Shown here: one piece after another, positions 16,968 to 24,783 of the stretch | Layout: every line of letters begins with the position of its first letter | Position numbering within the stretch: position 1 is the first letter of the stretch | Assembly: GCA_000768855.1 (NCBI GenBank) | Contig: JRAN01000060.1 | Coordinates: 1-33,397 of the forward strand | Reading direction: 5' to 3' | DNA: 33,397 nucleotides | Source of the DNA: Porphyromonadaceae bacterium COT-184 OH4590 | GTDB lineage: Bacteria > Bacteroidota > Bacteroidia > Bacteroidales > Paludibacteraceae | Made by a program: the position numbers and the translations under genes | Notes under the pieces: generated by a model | The model's database searches: none | Seen by the model: only the letters and a program-made list of their open reading frames with translations | Told to the model about the DNA's origin: nothing

Positions 16968-17663
16968 TTATAAATCAAGTTCGCTAAATATCTCCTGTAG
17001 CTCCTTCATATTATCCAATACTATATGGGCTCCTTCTTCTACTAACACATTTTTGTTGAGTATCCCGGTATTTACTGCAATAGTGAATATACCTGCTGCC
17101 ACTGCCGAACGAACACCCAAAGGAGCATTCTCTATTACTATTGCCTCATCGGCACTTATTTCGGCTATATCGAGAGCCTTCAGGTAGGGTTCCGGATGCG
17201 GCTTACCATGCTCAACATCAAAAGCAGATATTATTTTATTTTTATCTACTATATTCGGGAATGCTGTTTGTATCCTTTCGAGTTGTGTAATCTGTGCCGA
17301 ACCCGTAACCACTAATATTTGTATTTTTTTTGATTTCAAAAAAGTCAAAACATCCGATACGCCAGATATTTGTTTGGCAGGCGGGTATTGTTCGAAATAT
17401 TTAACTTTAATGCCATATATCTTATCTTTTGTGGTTCTGTCTGCTTTTACTCCATAGTGTTTTATGAAAGTCTCATCTATGGTGCTATCTCCCGTTCGCC
17501 CCTCGTGAAGATAGGCTTCATATAAAGGAAAGTCCAGACCCACATCAGCCATTGCTTTGTGCCATGCCTCAGCATGATAGGGCATAGAGTCGAATAGTAT
17601 GCCGTCCATATCGAAAAATACAGCTTTTATATTTTTGTTTTTTAGCAAATTGATATTAGTCAT
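16968..17663 (-). CDS. HAD-family phosphatase / beta-phosphoglucomutase-like
   Basis: 231 residues from the ATG at 17661-17663. A longer ORF opens at 17723, but a TACCTTTG promoter element (17689-17696) lies inside it, so transcription should begin after that upstream ATG; the inner Met also puts the usual short lead before FFDMDG. HAD motifs: nucleophile Asp18 and Asp20 in FFDMDGILFDS, VVTGS (120-122), Lys154 in HGKPHPEPYLKA, and VIENAPLGVRSA (Glu178) in place of the common EDSPxG. The helical cap inserted after motif I fits the beta-phosphoglucomutase and sugar-phosphatase subgroup. Exact substrate not assignable. Confidence 0.88.
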   Translation of the reverse strand: MTNINLLKNKNIKAVFFDMDGILFDSMPYHAEAWHKAMADVGLDFPLYEAYLHEGRTGDSTIDETFIKHYGVKADRTTKDKIYGIKVKYFEQYPPAKQISGVSDVLTFLKSKKIQILVVTGSAQITQLERIQTAFPNIVDKNKIISAFDVEHGKPHPEPYLKALDIAEISADEAIVIENAPLGVRSAVAAGIFTIAVNTGILNKNVLVEEGAHIVLDNMKELQEIFSELDL

Positions 17664-17688
17664 AAATAAAAAGGATAGAAAATATCTG

Positions 17689-17696
17689 CAAAGGTA
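17689..17696 (-). promoter_or_regulatory. Promoter -7 element for the HAD phosphatase
   Basis: TACCTTTG on the minus strand, 26 bases before the chosen ATG. It decides the start: the longer reading frame would begin upstream of the transcript. Confidence 0.55.
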
Positions 17697-17747
17697 ACTC
17701 TTTTGATACATATAAATAAGCAAAAATGTACAACGTGATTACAAATA

Positions 17748-17778
17748 TTGTATTATTCGAGAAAATCATATAACTTTG
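17748..17778 (+). promoter_or_regulatory. Promoter of the PNGase F / coaC / coaB genes
   Basis: TTG (17748-17750), 20 bases, TAACTTTG (17771-17778), 38 bases before the start codon. Confidence 0.65.
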
Positions 17779-17815
17779 CATTTGTTTTTTATAAATAAAA
17801 TAAATTAACACCATT

Positions 17816-19807
17816 ATGAAAAAAATAACATCTACACTAACACTACTAATTGCTTTTTCTTTATTTTTATCTGCTGCTCCAGGCGACACCACGTTTATAC
17901 AAACATTTGATTTTAGTTTGGGCAGAAAAACCAAAATCGACACATTCCGATTTCCCGATGGTACAAAGAAATACTCTAAGGTATTGATGTATTACACAAT
18001 TAAGTGCGACCCAAAGGGAGACTACGTTCAAAACAACGGAATCGACTACCCGTGCGGAGAGTGGGATTACGATGTGTTTACCGACATACTCCAACCTATC
18101 GGAGTCAACGACGACGGCAGTCCAAGATATAAGGTTAATCGTATTTGGACATATATTACTCCATACGGCATCAATATCGACAAAGACCCGTATATGAAAG
18201 ATATACTCAACACAAACGGTTGGACATACGTTTTCGATGTTACCGATTTTTTGCCTCTGCTTAAAGGCGATGTCATACTCCGTGACAACAACGGACAGGA
18301 GCTTGTCGATATTAAATTTGCATTCATAGAGGGCACTCCGGCTCGCGATATAATCAATATAAAGCAGGTTTGGAACAGTATAGGGGTGGTTTACCCTACA
18401 CATTGGGAAGGCTATCCGCTAAGTAAATTCGACAGCATAGTACACGATACCACATTTGCTATAGCCGCTAACGAAAAGCAGGTAAAACTACGCACCACCG
18501 TAACGGGTCACTTCTTTGGACAGGGCAAAAACTGTGCCGAGTTTTGCAAAAATATTCACAACGTATCGGTAAACGGCAATACTATACGAAGTTGGGACAT
18601 AATACAGCAATGTGCCGACAACGCTATGTATCCTCAGGGAGGTACTTGGCTTTTAGATCGTGCCGGCTGGTGTCCGGGTACAGAGGGCAAAACCAATGAG
18701 TTTGACCTCACACAATACGTAACCAATGGAAAGGTAACATTCGATTACGATGTAGAAACTGACAAATACGGTGTGTATCGTATCACAAGTTATATCGTTA
18801 CATATGGCGATATAAACCAAACAGACGATGTGGAGGCAAGCCTTATAATCTCGCCCACAATCGACCCACAGCAACGTCGACACAATCCATCGGCTTTCTC
18901 ACCTATAGTGGTAATCAAAAATATGGGCAAAAACAATCTTTCATCAGCCACTATCACTTATGGTTTTGAGGGTAAAGAGCCTCTCAAACACCAATGGAAA
19001 GGCAATCTGGCTTTTCTACAACAAGATACCGTGACATTGAGCAAAATACCCGATTGGAATGCCATTGACAGTAATACCGCAAAATTCTATTTTGAGATAA
19101 CATTGCCCAACGGAAAATCCGACCCAACACCTTACAACAACCGTCTGTCGTCAGTATGCCAAAAGCCAACGGTGATAAACTCCAACAACTTTTATGTGTT
19201 GATGACTACCAACAAACGTCCCAAAGAGACATATTGGCGAATAACCGATATAAACGGCAATGTGGTAGCAGCTATCTCTACCGATAGCTTGACAGCTTCG
19301 AAAGCTTTCGGTACCGACATCAATCTACCCGATGGCACATATTGTATTACATATTATGATACAGCCGAAGACGGACTTGGCTGGTGGGCAAACCGAAGTC
19401 AAGTCGGAGCAGGTAACTCTACTTTCTACTATATCGACTCCAACAATCAACGCAAACGTATTTTTGCATTAAACACCGACTTTGGGGCGTATTACAGATA
19501 TTGGTTTGCGGCAAATAATTTTTCTACTAAAAAAGAGAATGAATCCATAGATACCGACGATACTTTATTGGTATATCCTAATCCGGCAAAAGAGACCATT
19601 ACAATAGACCTCTCCAATATAGAAGGCGATAATATTATTGTAAATATCTATGATATATCGGGGGCTAAATGTATAGAACAGTCGCTAAATGGCAATTCGT
19701 CAAATACAGTAAATATCAACGGATTGATGCCCGGTATCTACATGTTGTTTGTACGAGACGGTACAAATAGTATTGCGAAAAAGAAATTCATTGTCAGCAA
19801 CAACTAA
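17816..19807 (+). CDS. Peptide-N-glycosidase F homologue exported by T9SS
   Basis: 663 residues. PNGase F cleaves the bond between Asn and the first GlcNAc of N-glycans. A signal peptide is followed by the two eight-stranded PNGase F domains. Landmarks match Elizabethkingia PNGase F by eye: CGEWDYD, with Asp84 at the position of catalytic Asp60; TTVTGHFFGQG then NCAEFCKNIH, with Glu242 matching Glu206 between paired cysteines; and WLLDRAGWCPG matching WAPDRAGWCPG. The counterpart of Glu118 is not obvious. After a linker domain (about 330-575) with a second beta-sandwich, the C-terminal 80 residues (VYPNPAKETITIDLS to KKFIVSNN) are a type A T9SS sorting domain, so the enzyme should be surface-bound or secreted. 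coaC follows after 12 bases. Confidence 0.93.
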   Translation: MKKITSTLTLLIAFSLFLSAAPGDTTFIQTFDFSLGRKTKIDTFRFPDGTKKYSKVLMYYTIKCDPKGDYVQNNGIDYPCGEWDYDVFTDILQPIGVNDDGSPRYKVNRIWTYITPYGINIDKDPYMKDILNTNGWTYVFDVTDFLPLLKGDVILRDNNGQELVDIKFAFIEGTPARDIINIKQVWNSIGVVYPTHWEGYPLSKFDSIVHDTTFAIAANEKQVKLRTTVTGHFFGQGKNCAEFCKNIHNVSVNGNTIRSWDIIQQCADNAMYPQGGTWLLDRAGWCPGTEGKTNEFDLTQYVTNGKVTFDYDVETDKYGVYRITSYIVTYGDINQTDDVEASLIISPTIDPQQRRHNPSAFSPIVVIKNMGKNNLSSATITYGFEGKEPLKHQWKGNLAFLQQDTVTLSKIPDWNAIDSNTAKFYFEITLPNGKSDPTPYNNRLSSVCQKPTVINSNNFYVLMTTNKRPKETYWRITDINGNVVAAISTDSLTASKAFGTDINLPDGTYCITYYDTAEDGLGWWANRSQVGAGNSTFYYIDSNNQRKRIFALNTDFGAYYRYWFAANNFSTKKENESIDTDDTLLVYPNPAKETITIDLSNIEGDNIIVNIYDISGAKCIEQSLNGNSSNTVNINGLMPGIYMLFVRDGTNSIAKKKFIVSNN

Positions 19808-19819
19808 AAACACAGATAT

Positions 19820-20368
19820 ATGCTAAAAGGTAAAAAAATATTACTAGGTATTTCGGGAGGTATAGCGGCATACAAGAGCCCCGAATTGATAAGGCAACTC
19901 ATTGCCGAAGGAGCAGAGGTAAAAGTGGTAGCTACCAAAAATGCTTTGGAGTTTGTAACACCTGTATCGCTACAGACGGTTTCTCGCAACAGAGTATATT
20001 TCGAAGTGTTTGAGCCTATTGGGAACTTCAATCCCGAACACATATCGCACGCCGACTGGGGTGATATGTTACTGGTAGCACCAGCCACAGCCAATATAAT
20101 AGGCAAATTTGCGTGTGGTATTGCAGACGATGCTTTATCGACACTCTATTTGGCTTTTGACAAACCTGTTTTTATAGCTCCGGCTATGAATACCCGTATG
20201 TACGAACATCCTGTGGTACAACGCAATATGCGCCAATTGCAAGCTTTTAATGTGCAGTTTATAGAACCTGTATATGGAGAACTTGCATGCAATACCTTAG
20301 GAAAAGGGCGTATGGAAGAACCGGAAAATATTGTGAGTTTTCTCAAAGAATATTTCGACGGAAATTAA
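19820..20368 (+). CDS. coaC: Phosphopantothenoylcysteine decarboxylase (stand-alone CoaC)
   Basis: 182 residues, only the flavoprotein half of the usual CoaBC protein. Decarboxylates 4'-phosphopantothenoylcysteine to phosphopantetheine in CoA synthesis. SGGIAAYKS binds FMN phosphate, His77 in EHISHADW is the expected catalytic His, APATANIIGKFACGIADD is intact, and PAMNTRMYEHP carries the substrate-binding Asn124. The Cys motif reads ELACNTLGKGRM (Cys157); most relatives have ACG, so Gly is replaced by Asn. It ends with its own TAA, and coaB begins 28 bases later in a different frame. Confidence 0.93.
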   Translation: MLKGKKILLGISGGIAAYKSPELIRQLIAEGAEVKVVATKNALEFVTPVSLQTVSRNRVYFEVFEPIGNFNPEHISHADWGDMLLVAPATANIIGKFACGIADDALSTLYLAFDKPVFIAPAMNTRMYEHPVVQRNMRQLQAFNVQFIEPVYGELACNTLGKGRMEEPENIVSFLKEYFDGN

Positions 20369-20396
20369 AGACACCTAATAATCAACTAACCAAACT

Positions 20397-21029
20397 ATGA
20401 AAGTATTAATAACGGCAGGCCCAACATACGAACGTATCGACCCTGTGCGATTTATAGGAAATTACAGTACCGGTAAAATGGGGTTTGCTTTAGCCGAAAA
20501 TTGTGCAGACAGAGGTTTTGACGTGATTCTTATAGCCGGTCCTGTAAAACTACAGACGAGCCATTCGAATATAAAACGTATTGATGTGGAGAGTGCTGCG
20601 GAGATGTATGATGCAGTTATGCAGTGTTTTGAATCATGTGAAGTGGCTATATTCTGCGCTGCTGTTGCAGATTTTACTCCGGAAAAAAGACATGACCAAA
20701 AAATAAAACGAAAAACCGACGATTTGGTCATAAAACTAAAGCCAACTAAAGATATAGCTGCCGCTGCCGGAAGTATCAAGAGAGAGCACCAACTTGTAGT
20801 CGGATTCGCCCTTGAGACCAACGACGAACAAGTAAACGCATTAAATAAGATGCAGCGTAAAAATCTCGATATGATAGTATTAAACTCGCTGAACGACAAT
20901 GGAGCAGGATTTGGATACGATACCAATAAAGTAACAATTATAACCAAAAACGGAGAAAAACTCGAACTGCCTTTGCTCCCGAAAGATGAGGTGGCAAGCC
21001 GCATTATTGACAATATTGTCGCTTTGTAG
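20397..21029 (+). CDS. coaB: Phosphopantothenate-cysteine ligase (stand-alone CoaB)
   Basis: 210 residues, matching only the C-terminal half of CoaBC. Joins cysteine to 4'-phosphopantothenate in CoA synthesis, using a nucleotide triphosphate. ITAGPTYERIDPVRFIGNYS and TGKMGFALAE form the nucleotide-binding start, followed by AAVADFTPE, the Lys motif in DQKIKRK, LKPTKDIAAAAG, VVGFALETND and NSLNDNGAGFGYDTNKV. All key blocks are present, so it should be active. It starts at its own ATG with no upstream extension in frame, directly before the conserved KVLITAGPTYE, showing that the split from coaC is clean rather than a frameshift within a conserved block. Confidence 0.93.
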   Translation: MKVLITAGPTYERIDPVRFIGNYSTGKMGFALAENCADRGFDVILIAGPVKLQTSHSNIKRIDVESAAEMYDAVMQCFESCEVAIFCAAVADFTPEKRHDQKIKRKTDDLVIKLKPTKDIAAAAGSIKREHQLVVGFALETNDEQVNALNKMQRKNLDMIVLNSLNDNGAGFGYDTNKVTIITKNGEKLELPLLPKDEVASRIIDNIVAL

Positions 21030-21121
21030 TATTAATTTGTTATTAAAAGATTAAGTATAAATTATTGTTTCTCAATATCAGTAGATTATATTTTTTTGAC
21101 ATCCGAAATCAAAAAAAATAT

Positions 21122-21129
21122 TACTTTTG
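21122..21129 (+). promoter_or_regulatory. Promoter -7 element for efp
   Basis: TACTTTTG, 41 bases before the efp start. A TTTG at 21095-21098 is 23 bases upstream, slightly beyond the usual spacing. Confidence 0.5.
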
Positions 21130-21170
21130 CATTCCATTGAGAATTTTAAGTAAAAAACACAGATACAATT

Positions 21171-21737
21171 ATGATGAATGCACAAGACATTAAAAACGGT
21201 ACTTGCATAAGAATGGATGGTCGCTTGTACTTTGTAATCGAGTTTCTTCATGTAAAACCGGGAAAAGGTAATACTTTTATGCGAACCACACTAAAAGATG
21301 TTGTGGACGGTAGAGTGCTCGAACGCAGATTTAATATTGGCGAAAAACTCGAAGATGTAAGAGTAGAAAGACGCCCATACCAATATCTATACAAAGAGGG
21401 AGACAACTATATATTTATGAATCAAGAGACTTTCGACCAACATCCTATAGCACACGATTTGATAAACGGTGTAAACTTTTTGCTTGAAGGTATGACTTTG
21501 GAAGTGGTAATCGACTCATCTACCGAAACAGTATTGTTTGCCGATATGCCGACCAAGGTTCAAATGAAGGTTACATACACCGAACCCGGACTAAAAGGCG
21601 ATACCGCCACCAATACCCTGAAACCGGCAACAGTGGAATCCGGAGCTACCGTTCGTGTGCCTTTGTTTATCAATGAGGGAGAGACTATCGAAATAGACAC
21701 AAGAGATGGTTCTTATGTAGGCAGAGTAAAGGCTTAA
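21171..21737 (+). CDS. efp: Elongation factor P
   Basis: 188 residues, standard length. Binds stalled ribosomes between P and E sites and helps peptide-bond formation at proline runs. Three beta-barrel domains: KOW-like N-terminal domain with the tip loop KPGKGNTFMR, whose Lys32 matches the modified Lys34 of E. coli; middle OB domain (YIFMNQETFDQHPI); C-terminal OB domain ending with the signature GLKGDTATNTLKPATVESGA and IEIDTRDGSYVGRV. Two ATGs lie in tandem at the start (21171 and 21174); which is used cannot be told. Own promoter, and a strong terminator follows. Confidence 0.97.
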   Translation: MMNAQDIKNGTCIRMDGRLYFVIEFLHVKPGKGNTFMRTTLKDVVDGRVLERRFNIGEKLEDVRVERRPYQYLYKEGDNYIFMNQETFDQHPIAHDLINGVNFLLEGMTLEVVIDSSTETVLFADMPTKVQMKVTYTEPGLKGDTATNTLKPATVESGATVRVPLFINEGETIEIDTRDGSYVGRVKA

Positions 21738-21755
21738 AATATTTTATCAACAATA

Positions 21756-21796
21756 AAAAACGTGAGACTGTTTATTCCGAACGGTCTCACGTTTTT
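21756..21796 (+). terminator. Terminator after efp
   Basis: Stem AAAAACGTGAGAC (21756-21768) with its complement (21784-21796), continued inward by four more pairs including one wobble; 7-base loop and a T-run at the end. It lies 18 bases after the efp stop. Confidence 0.85.
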
Positions 21797-21895
21797 ATGT
21801 GAATAGGCTATTGTTTTTTAAGCAAATGTTAGATGTTAGACAAAATACCTTACCTTTGCAAGGAAAACACCGATGCCTCTTTAAATAGTCATCCT

Positions 21896-22145
21896 TTAAA
21901 AAGCCTCTTCAAGCGAGAAAACATTGGGCAATGGACTATCTCTTATTATTTTAATCAGATCTAAAAGAGCTTTCATGGCTTTTTTGAAGTTGTAAGCAGC
22001 CGCTGCCGAAAGTATATTCACAGCATCTCCTGCCAATCCTTTTCAAAAGTTCAGGCTTAAAAACGATAATTTAATTTCAAGTGTCCAATGGTGGGTTCTA
22101 TGCCTGTTTGCTTGCTGAATAATTGATAAAAGCAGTATGATGATG
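21896..22145 (-). pseudogene. Degenerate IS transposase, C-terminal part
   Basis: Minus-strand translation gives KQTGIEPTIGHLKLNYRF (about 22065-22118), then after two stops and a frame change GDAVNILSAAAAYNFKKAM, and KALLDLIKIIRDSP, ending at the TAA 21896-21898. The GIEPxIGHLK block with its Glu, followed by L-K-G-x-x-G-D-x-x-N and A-A-A-x-N-F-K, is characteristic of IS5-like DDE transposases. The 60-codon ORF in this stretch (22043-22225) is a different frame and not the real protein. The tail is related to that at 1-87. The gene is dead; its 5' half is not recognisable. Confidence 0.75.
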
Positions 22146-22544
22146 GTGCTCATCATCATCTTCGTTATTAACACTGATGCTTTCCTGAAAATGAGTTCTA
22201 TTACCTTTCCCCAATGCGATTGCAAAAATGTATCAATTCAGAAGAAACACAAAGAGCAGCGGGAATAAACTTATGTTTTCATTTCCGCTTTTTTCTCTTT
22301 TCAAGGGAGTGATCTTTGATTAATTTTTCAAATTCTTTGTTAAACCCATCAATAATGAAATAAATTTATGTGATTTTATGCTCCGGAATCATAATGGATT
22401 TGTTTTTAGTATTACTATATGTTTAAGCACTATGAAGTTACTAACATTCCCTTTATACTCCAACTTCTTCGCCCCTTTGTTTACATAGAAATCATGTTAG
22501 TTTAAAAAGGATTAAAAAAAAAATCTCTTTTTTACTATCAAAAA
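22146..22544. other. Unassigned stretch upstream of the transposase relic
   Basis: About 400 bases with no intact gene. A minus-strand frame at about 22390-22495 reads FYVNKGAKKLEYKGNVSN and on to a stop, which looks protein-like but matches nothing I know. The part nearest the transposase relic may be its decayed N-terminal half. Confidence 0.35.
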
Positions 22545-23459
22545 TCACTGAACTATAACCTTTTCGGTCTTATCTCCTATTTTTATAATATACATCCCGA
22601 CAGGTAATGGAACAGCTGTCCGCTGCTTAGCTTTAATAGAGTTGACAAATCTGCCATCTATCGTATATATTAATATCGGTAAAGCCTCGAAAATTGGTTT
22701 GGTAAAATCTATCATCAATACGCCATTATTATTCCAAATATAAAAACCTTTATCAGAAATAATAGAATATACATCTTTAGATGATGTTTTAGGCTCTATT
22801 ACAACTTGTTCTTTAATCAATATACTATCATTTGTCTCTACACGATGCTTATCTTCATTAAATATTGCACCAGCAGGCTTTGTGATTAAACAATTTTTTA
22901 GTCTAAGTTCTGATATATATATAATAGAGCCATAGGTATTACCAGTAACTTTTAATGTAGCATTATCTATTTCTAATACCTCTTCTTTATTACCCGTATC
23001 TCCATCTATACCTATCTTACCATTTACCTCTACAACACATTGGTCTTTGATAATAAGACTATTATAAGGAGAAATATAAACACCACTTATTCTACCATTA
23101 ATAACGACTGAGCCCGAACCTTTAATAATAGTATTAGAACCAACTACAATTCCTTCCTTCTCAAGAGAGGTAATATTATTGATACCTATCAAGTTAATAA
23201 TCAAATTATCTATACCTTCATTGTGAATAGCCTCTTTTCTATTATGAGCATTGATAGTAGCATTATTTAAAGTCAATGTATTAGTGGCATCATCATAACT
23301 TACTCCTCCTGTAATGTCATTACTAGCAGACGCTATATCAGATGCTATATCAGATGTTATCTGTATCCCTGCAACATATAATTTATAGGTAGTTTGTGCA
23401 GATAAAGTATTGAACAAAGTAATAAACACAAAAGCCAAGATAAAATTTTTTCTTTTCAT
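22545..23459 (-). CDS. Secreted beta-repeat protein with a T9SS-like C-terminal end
   Basis: 304 residues. Signal peptide with likely cleavage after residue 21 (NTLSA-QTT). The mature part starts KLYVAGIQITS and continues with DITGGVSYDDATNTLTLNNA, then short repeats of alternating I/L/V strands (LIINLIGINNI, TIIKGSGSVVINGR, SLIIKDQCVVEVNG), the pattern of Bacteroidota carbohydrate-binding-domain (DUF4353-like) and beta-helix proteins. The last 75 residues (LIYTIDGRFVNSIKA, VPLPVGMYIIKIGDKTEKVI) have the form of a T9SS type A sorting domain, though the N-P motif at its start is missing, which leaves export by T9SS likely but not certain. It lies between a transposase relic and a recombinase relic. 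Ligand unknown. Confidence 0.75.
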   Translation of the reverse strand: MKRKNFILAFVFITLFNTLSAQTTYKLYVAGIQITSDIASDIASASNDITGGVSYDDATNTLTLNNATINAHNRKEAIHNEGIDNLIINLIGINNITSLEKEGIVVGSNTIIKGSGSVVINGRISGVYISPYNSLIIKDQCVVEVNGKIGIDGDTGNKEEVLEIDNATLKVTGNTYGSIIYISELRLKNCLITKPAGAIFNEDKHRVETNDSILIKEQVVIEPKTSSKDVYSIISDKGFYIWNNNGVLMIDFTKPIFEALPILIYTIDGRFVNSIKAKQRTAVPLPVGMYIIKIGDKTEKVIVQ

Positions 23460-23511
23460 AAAACTTATTTTTTTAGAGTAAATATTTAATTATAAGTATA
23501 AAATAACAATG

Positions 23512-23542
23512 CAAATTTACAAAATATTTATATAAGTTGCAA
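23512..23542 (-). promoter_or_regulatory. Promoter of the secreted beta-repeat protein
   Basis: On the minus strand TTG (23540-23542), 20 bases, TAAATTTG (23512-23519), 52 bases before the start codon. Confidence 0.6.
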
Positions 23543-23624
23543 TATAAAAAATTTTTTTATCAATATAGAATCTCATTCAGTTGAAAAATATGGTATAATA
23601 GACAAAAAAGGTTGCTGTTTTTTT

Positions 23625-23645
23625 TATCTCCAACATTTGGAGATA
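23625..23645. promoter_or_regulatory. Perfect operator-like dyad over a -33 element
   Basis: TATCTCCAA (23625-23633), spacer CAT, TTGGAGATA (23637-23645): 9-bp perfect half-sites. The right half overlaps the TTTG (23636-23639) of a well-formed promoter, the usual place for a repressor. No regulator gene is adjacent. Confidence 0.55.
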
Positions 23646-23667
23646 GATAAAAGAAGTAGTATCTTTG
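23636..23667 (+). promoter_or_regulatory. Consensus promoter with no gene downstream
   Basis: TTTG (23636-23639), 20 bases, TATCTTTG (23660-23667). It fires rightwards, but the plus strand has no real gene before tyrS; what lies directly downstream is a foldable segment (23671-23730) and the antisense strand of the recombinase relic. Confidence 0.65.
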
Positions 23668-23670
23668 CCA

Positions 23671-23730
23671 CATCTGTATGAACGGAAATAGGCTGTGCTG
23701 GGGAGCAACCTATCAGGGATAATACAGATG
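23671..23730 (+). ncRNA. Possible small structured RNA or leader
   Basis: The predicted transcript would begin near CATCTGTAT (23671-23679), which pairs perfectly with ATACAGATG (23722-23730). Within it ATAGG (23688-23692) pairs with CCTAT (23709-23713), capped by GCT/AGC around a GGGG loop. The two nested helices, starting where transcription should start, suggest a compact RNA of about 60 bases. I do not recognise it as a known riboswitch or ribozyme. It could also be the leader of a lost gene. Confidence 0.35.
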
Positions 23731-23735
23731 CTATA

Positions 23736-24314
23736 TCAATGTTGATAAGACTGTTCGCTTTTGGACATTACGCCCCCTTTTTCAACACACCAATTGAAAA
23801 AGACACGTCCTGTTATGACGATATTGTTATAACCGTATGGGTTTACCTTGCGTTTGTAGAAATCGACCATAAACCGCACTACTGTGATATATCCGATAAC
23901 AGATGAGTAAGAGCTTGGAGTGTGCTTATCCATACATTTGAGGAACTGACGAACAAAAGAGTTGTAACTATGCGTAGTTCCCTTGCTTTTTCGTCAAGGA
24001 AATATTGCACAATGCTGTCGATTTTCTCATATAGACATGCTTTTCGCTCTCAAAGAAGGTGACCAACTGCTACAGACAGTTTAAGGTTTAAAGAGTTTAC
24101 TACCTCGATGGCATACTTCATAGCCTCTAACGTTTGGTACGGTACCTTGATATGGCTCTATTGAGTTTTACTCGTACATGCTTCGGCTTTTCGGTTTGTG
24201 GGTTTAGTACATAATAGGCTATCTGCCAGCCTTTTGATTTAGTTTTCTTCGGTTCGGCAGGAGAAAATTAGCAATCGGACTGATATACTCTGCGGATTTC
24301 TGAAAATTAGGCAT
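23736..24314 (-). pseudogene. Decayed tyrosine recombinase/integrase, N-terminal part only
   Basis: Read on the minus strand from an ATG at 24314 (MPNFQKSAEYISPIANFLLP), with several frame changes, one finds WQIAYYVLNPQTEKPKHVR, AMKYAIEVVNSLNLKLSVA, KIDSIVQYFLDEKARELR, SYNSFVRQFLKCMDKHTPSS, and an open 65-codon tail with GYITVVRFMVDFYKRK and FFNWCVEKG. This is the arm-binding and SAM-like core-binding part of a Bacteroidota integrase. The catalytic domain with R-H-R-Y is absent; the frame stops after KSEQSYQH. Frameshifts and the missing end show it is dead. It lies directly downstream of the tRNA operon, a common integration target. Confidence 0.75.
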
Positions 24315-24369
24315 TTTTTACACCTCCTATCCATTCGAGAATTGGAAGCGTAAAAGATTTAATACAAAA

Positions 24370-24401
24370 CTGACACGGCTATTTTCTAATAATCGTGTCA
24401 G
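24370..24401 (-). terminator. Terminator of the tRNA operon
   Basis: CTGACACG (24370-24377) pairs with CGTGTCAG (24394-24401); on the minus strand TTTTGTATT follows. It lies 23 bases beyond the last tRNA. Confidence 0.65.
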
Positions 24402-24424
24402 AAGTGCCTCTTTATCGGATGTTG

Positions 24425-24508
24425 TGCGCAGGATGAGACTCGAACTCACACGCCGTAACCGGCACTACCCCCTCAAAGTAGCGTGTATACCAATTTCACC
24501 ACCTGCGC
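24425..24508 (-). tRNA. tRNA-Leu (anticodon GAG)
   Basis: 84 bases with a long variable arm. Acceptor GCGCAGG pairs with CCTGCGC, discriminator A. Anticodon loop TTGAGGG between CTACT and GGTAG gives GAG. GGTTCGA-type T loop present (GTTCGAGTC). CCA is not encoded. Third and last of the operon. Confidence 0.93.
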
Positions 24509-24523
24509 CTATTTTTGCTTTTG

Positions 24524-24607
24524 TGCCCAAAACAGGACTCGAACCTGCACAACCTTGCGATTACTAGTCCCTGAAACTAACGCGTCTACCAATTCCGCCA
24601 TTTGGGC
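24524..24607 (-). tRNA. tRNA-Leu (anticodon CAG)
   Basis: 84 bases with a long variable arm. Acceptor GCCCAAA pairs with TTTGGGC, discriminator A. Anticodon loop TTCAGGG between TTAGT and ACTAG gives CAG. CCA not encoded. Middle gene of the operon. Confidence 0.93.
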
Positions 24608-24625
24608 TTAATTGTCCAAAAAAAG

Positions 24626-24698
<73 letters not shown>

Positions 24699-24708
24699 AA
24701 ATAGAATG

Positions 24709-24740
24709 CAAAGGTACAACTTATTTTTTATTTATACAAA
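24709..24740 (-). promoter_or_regulatory. Promoter of the Gly-Leu-Leu tRNA operon
   Basis: On the minus strand TTTG (24737-24740), 20 bases, TACCTTTG (24709-24716). Perfect match to the Bacteroidota consensus, placing the transcript start at about the 5' end of tRNA-Gly. Confidence 0.85.
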
Positions 24741-24783
24741 ATTTTTAAGCAAAAAATCTTTTATTTTAGTCTCTGTTTTTTTG

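Noticed and set aside
17664-17723. Longer N-terminus of the HAD phosphatase
   Set aside because: A TACCTTTG promoter element lies inside it and the family begins near the inner Met.
20462-21013. 183-residue ORF antisense to coaB
   Set aside because: Shadow of coaB with low-complexity Ser/Phe-rich composition.
22043-22225. 60-residue minus-strand ORF
   Set aside because: The transposase motif GIEPxIGHLK is in another frame of the same bases, so this ORF is a by-product of decay.
23671-23740. TPP riboswitch suspected from GGATAATAC
   Set aside because: The CTGAGA box and the GCGTAGGGA end are missing and no thiamine gene follows.
23736-23933. 65-residue ORF as a separate gene
   Set aside because: Its sequence is the core-binding part of the broken recombinase and continues upstream in other frames.
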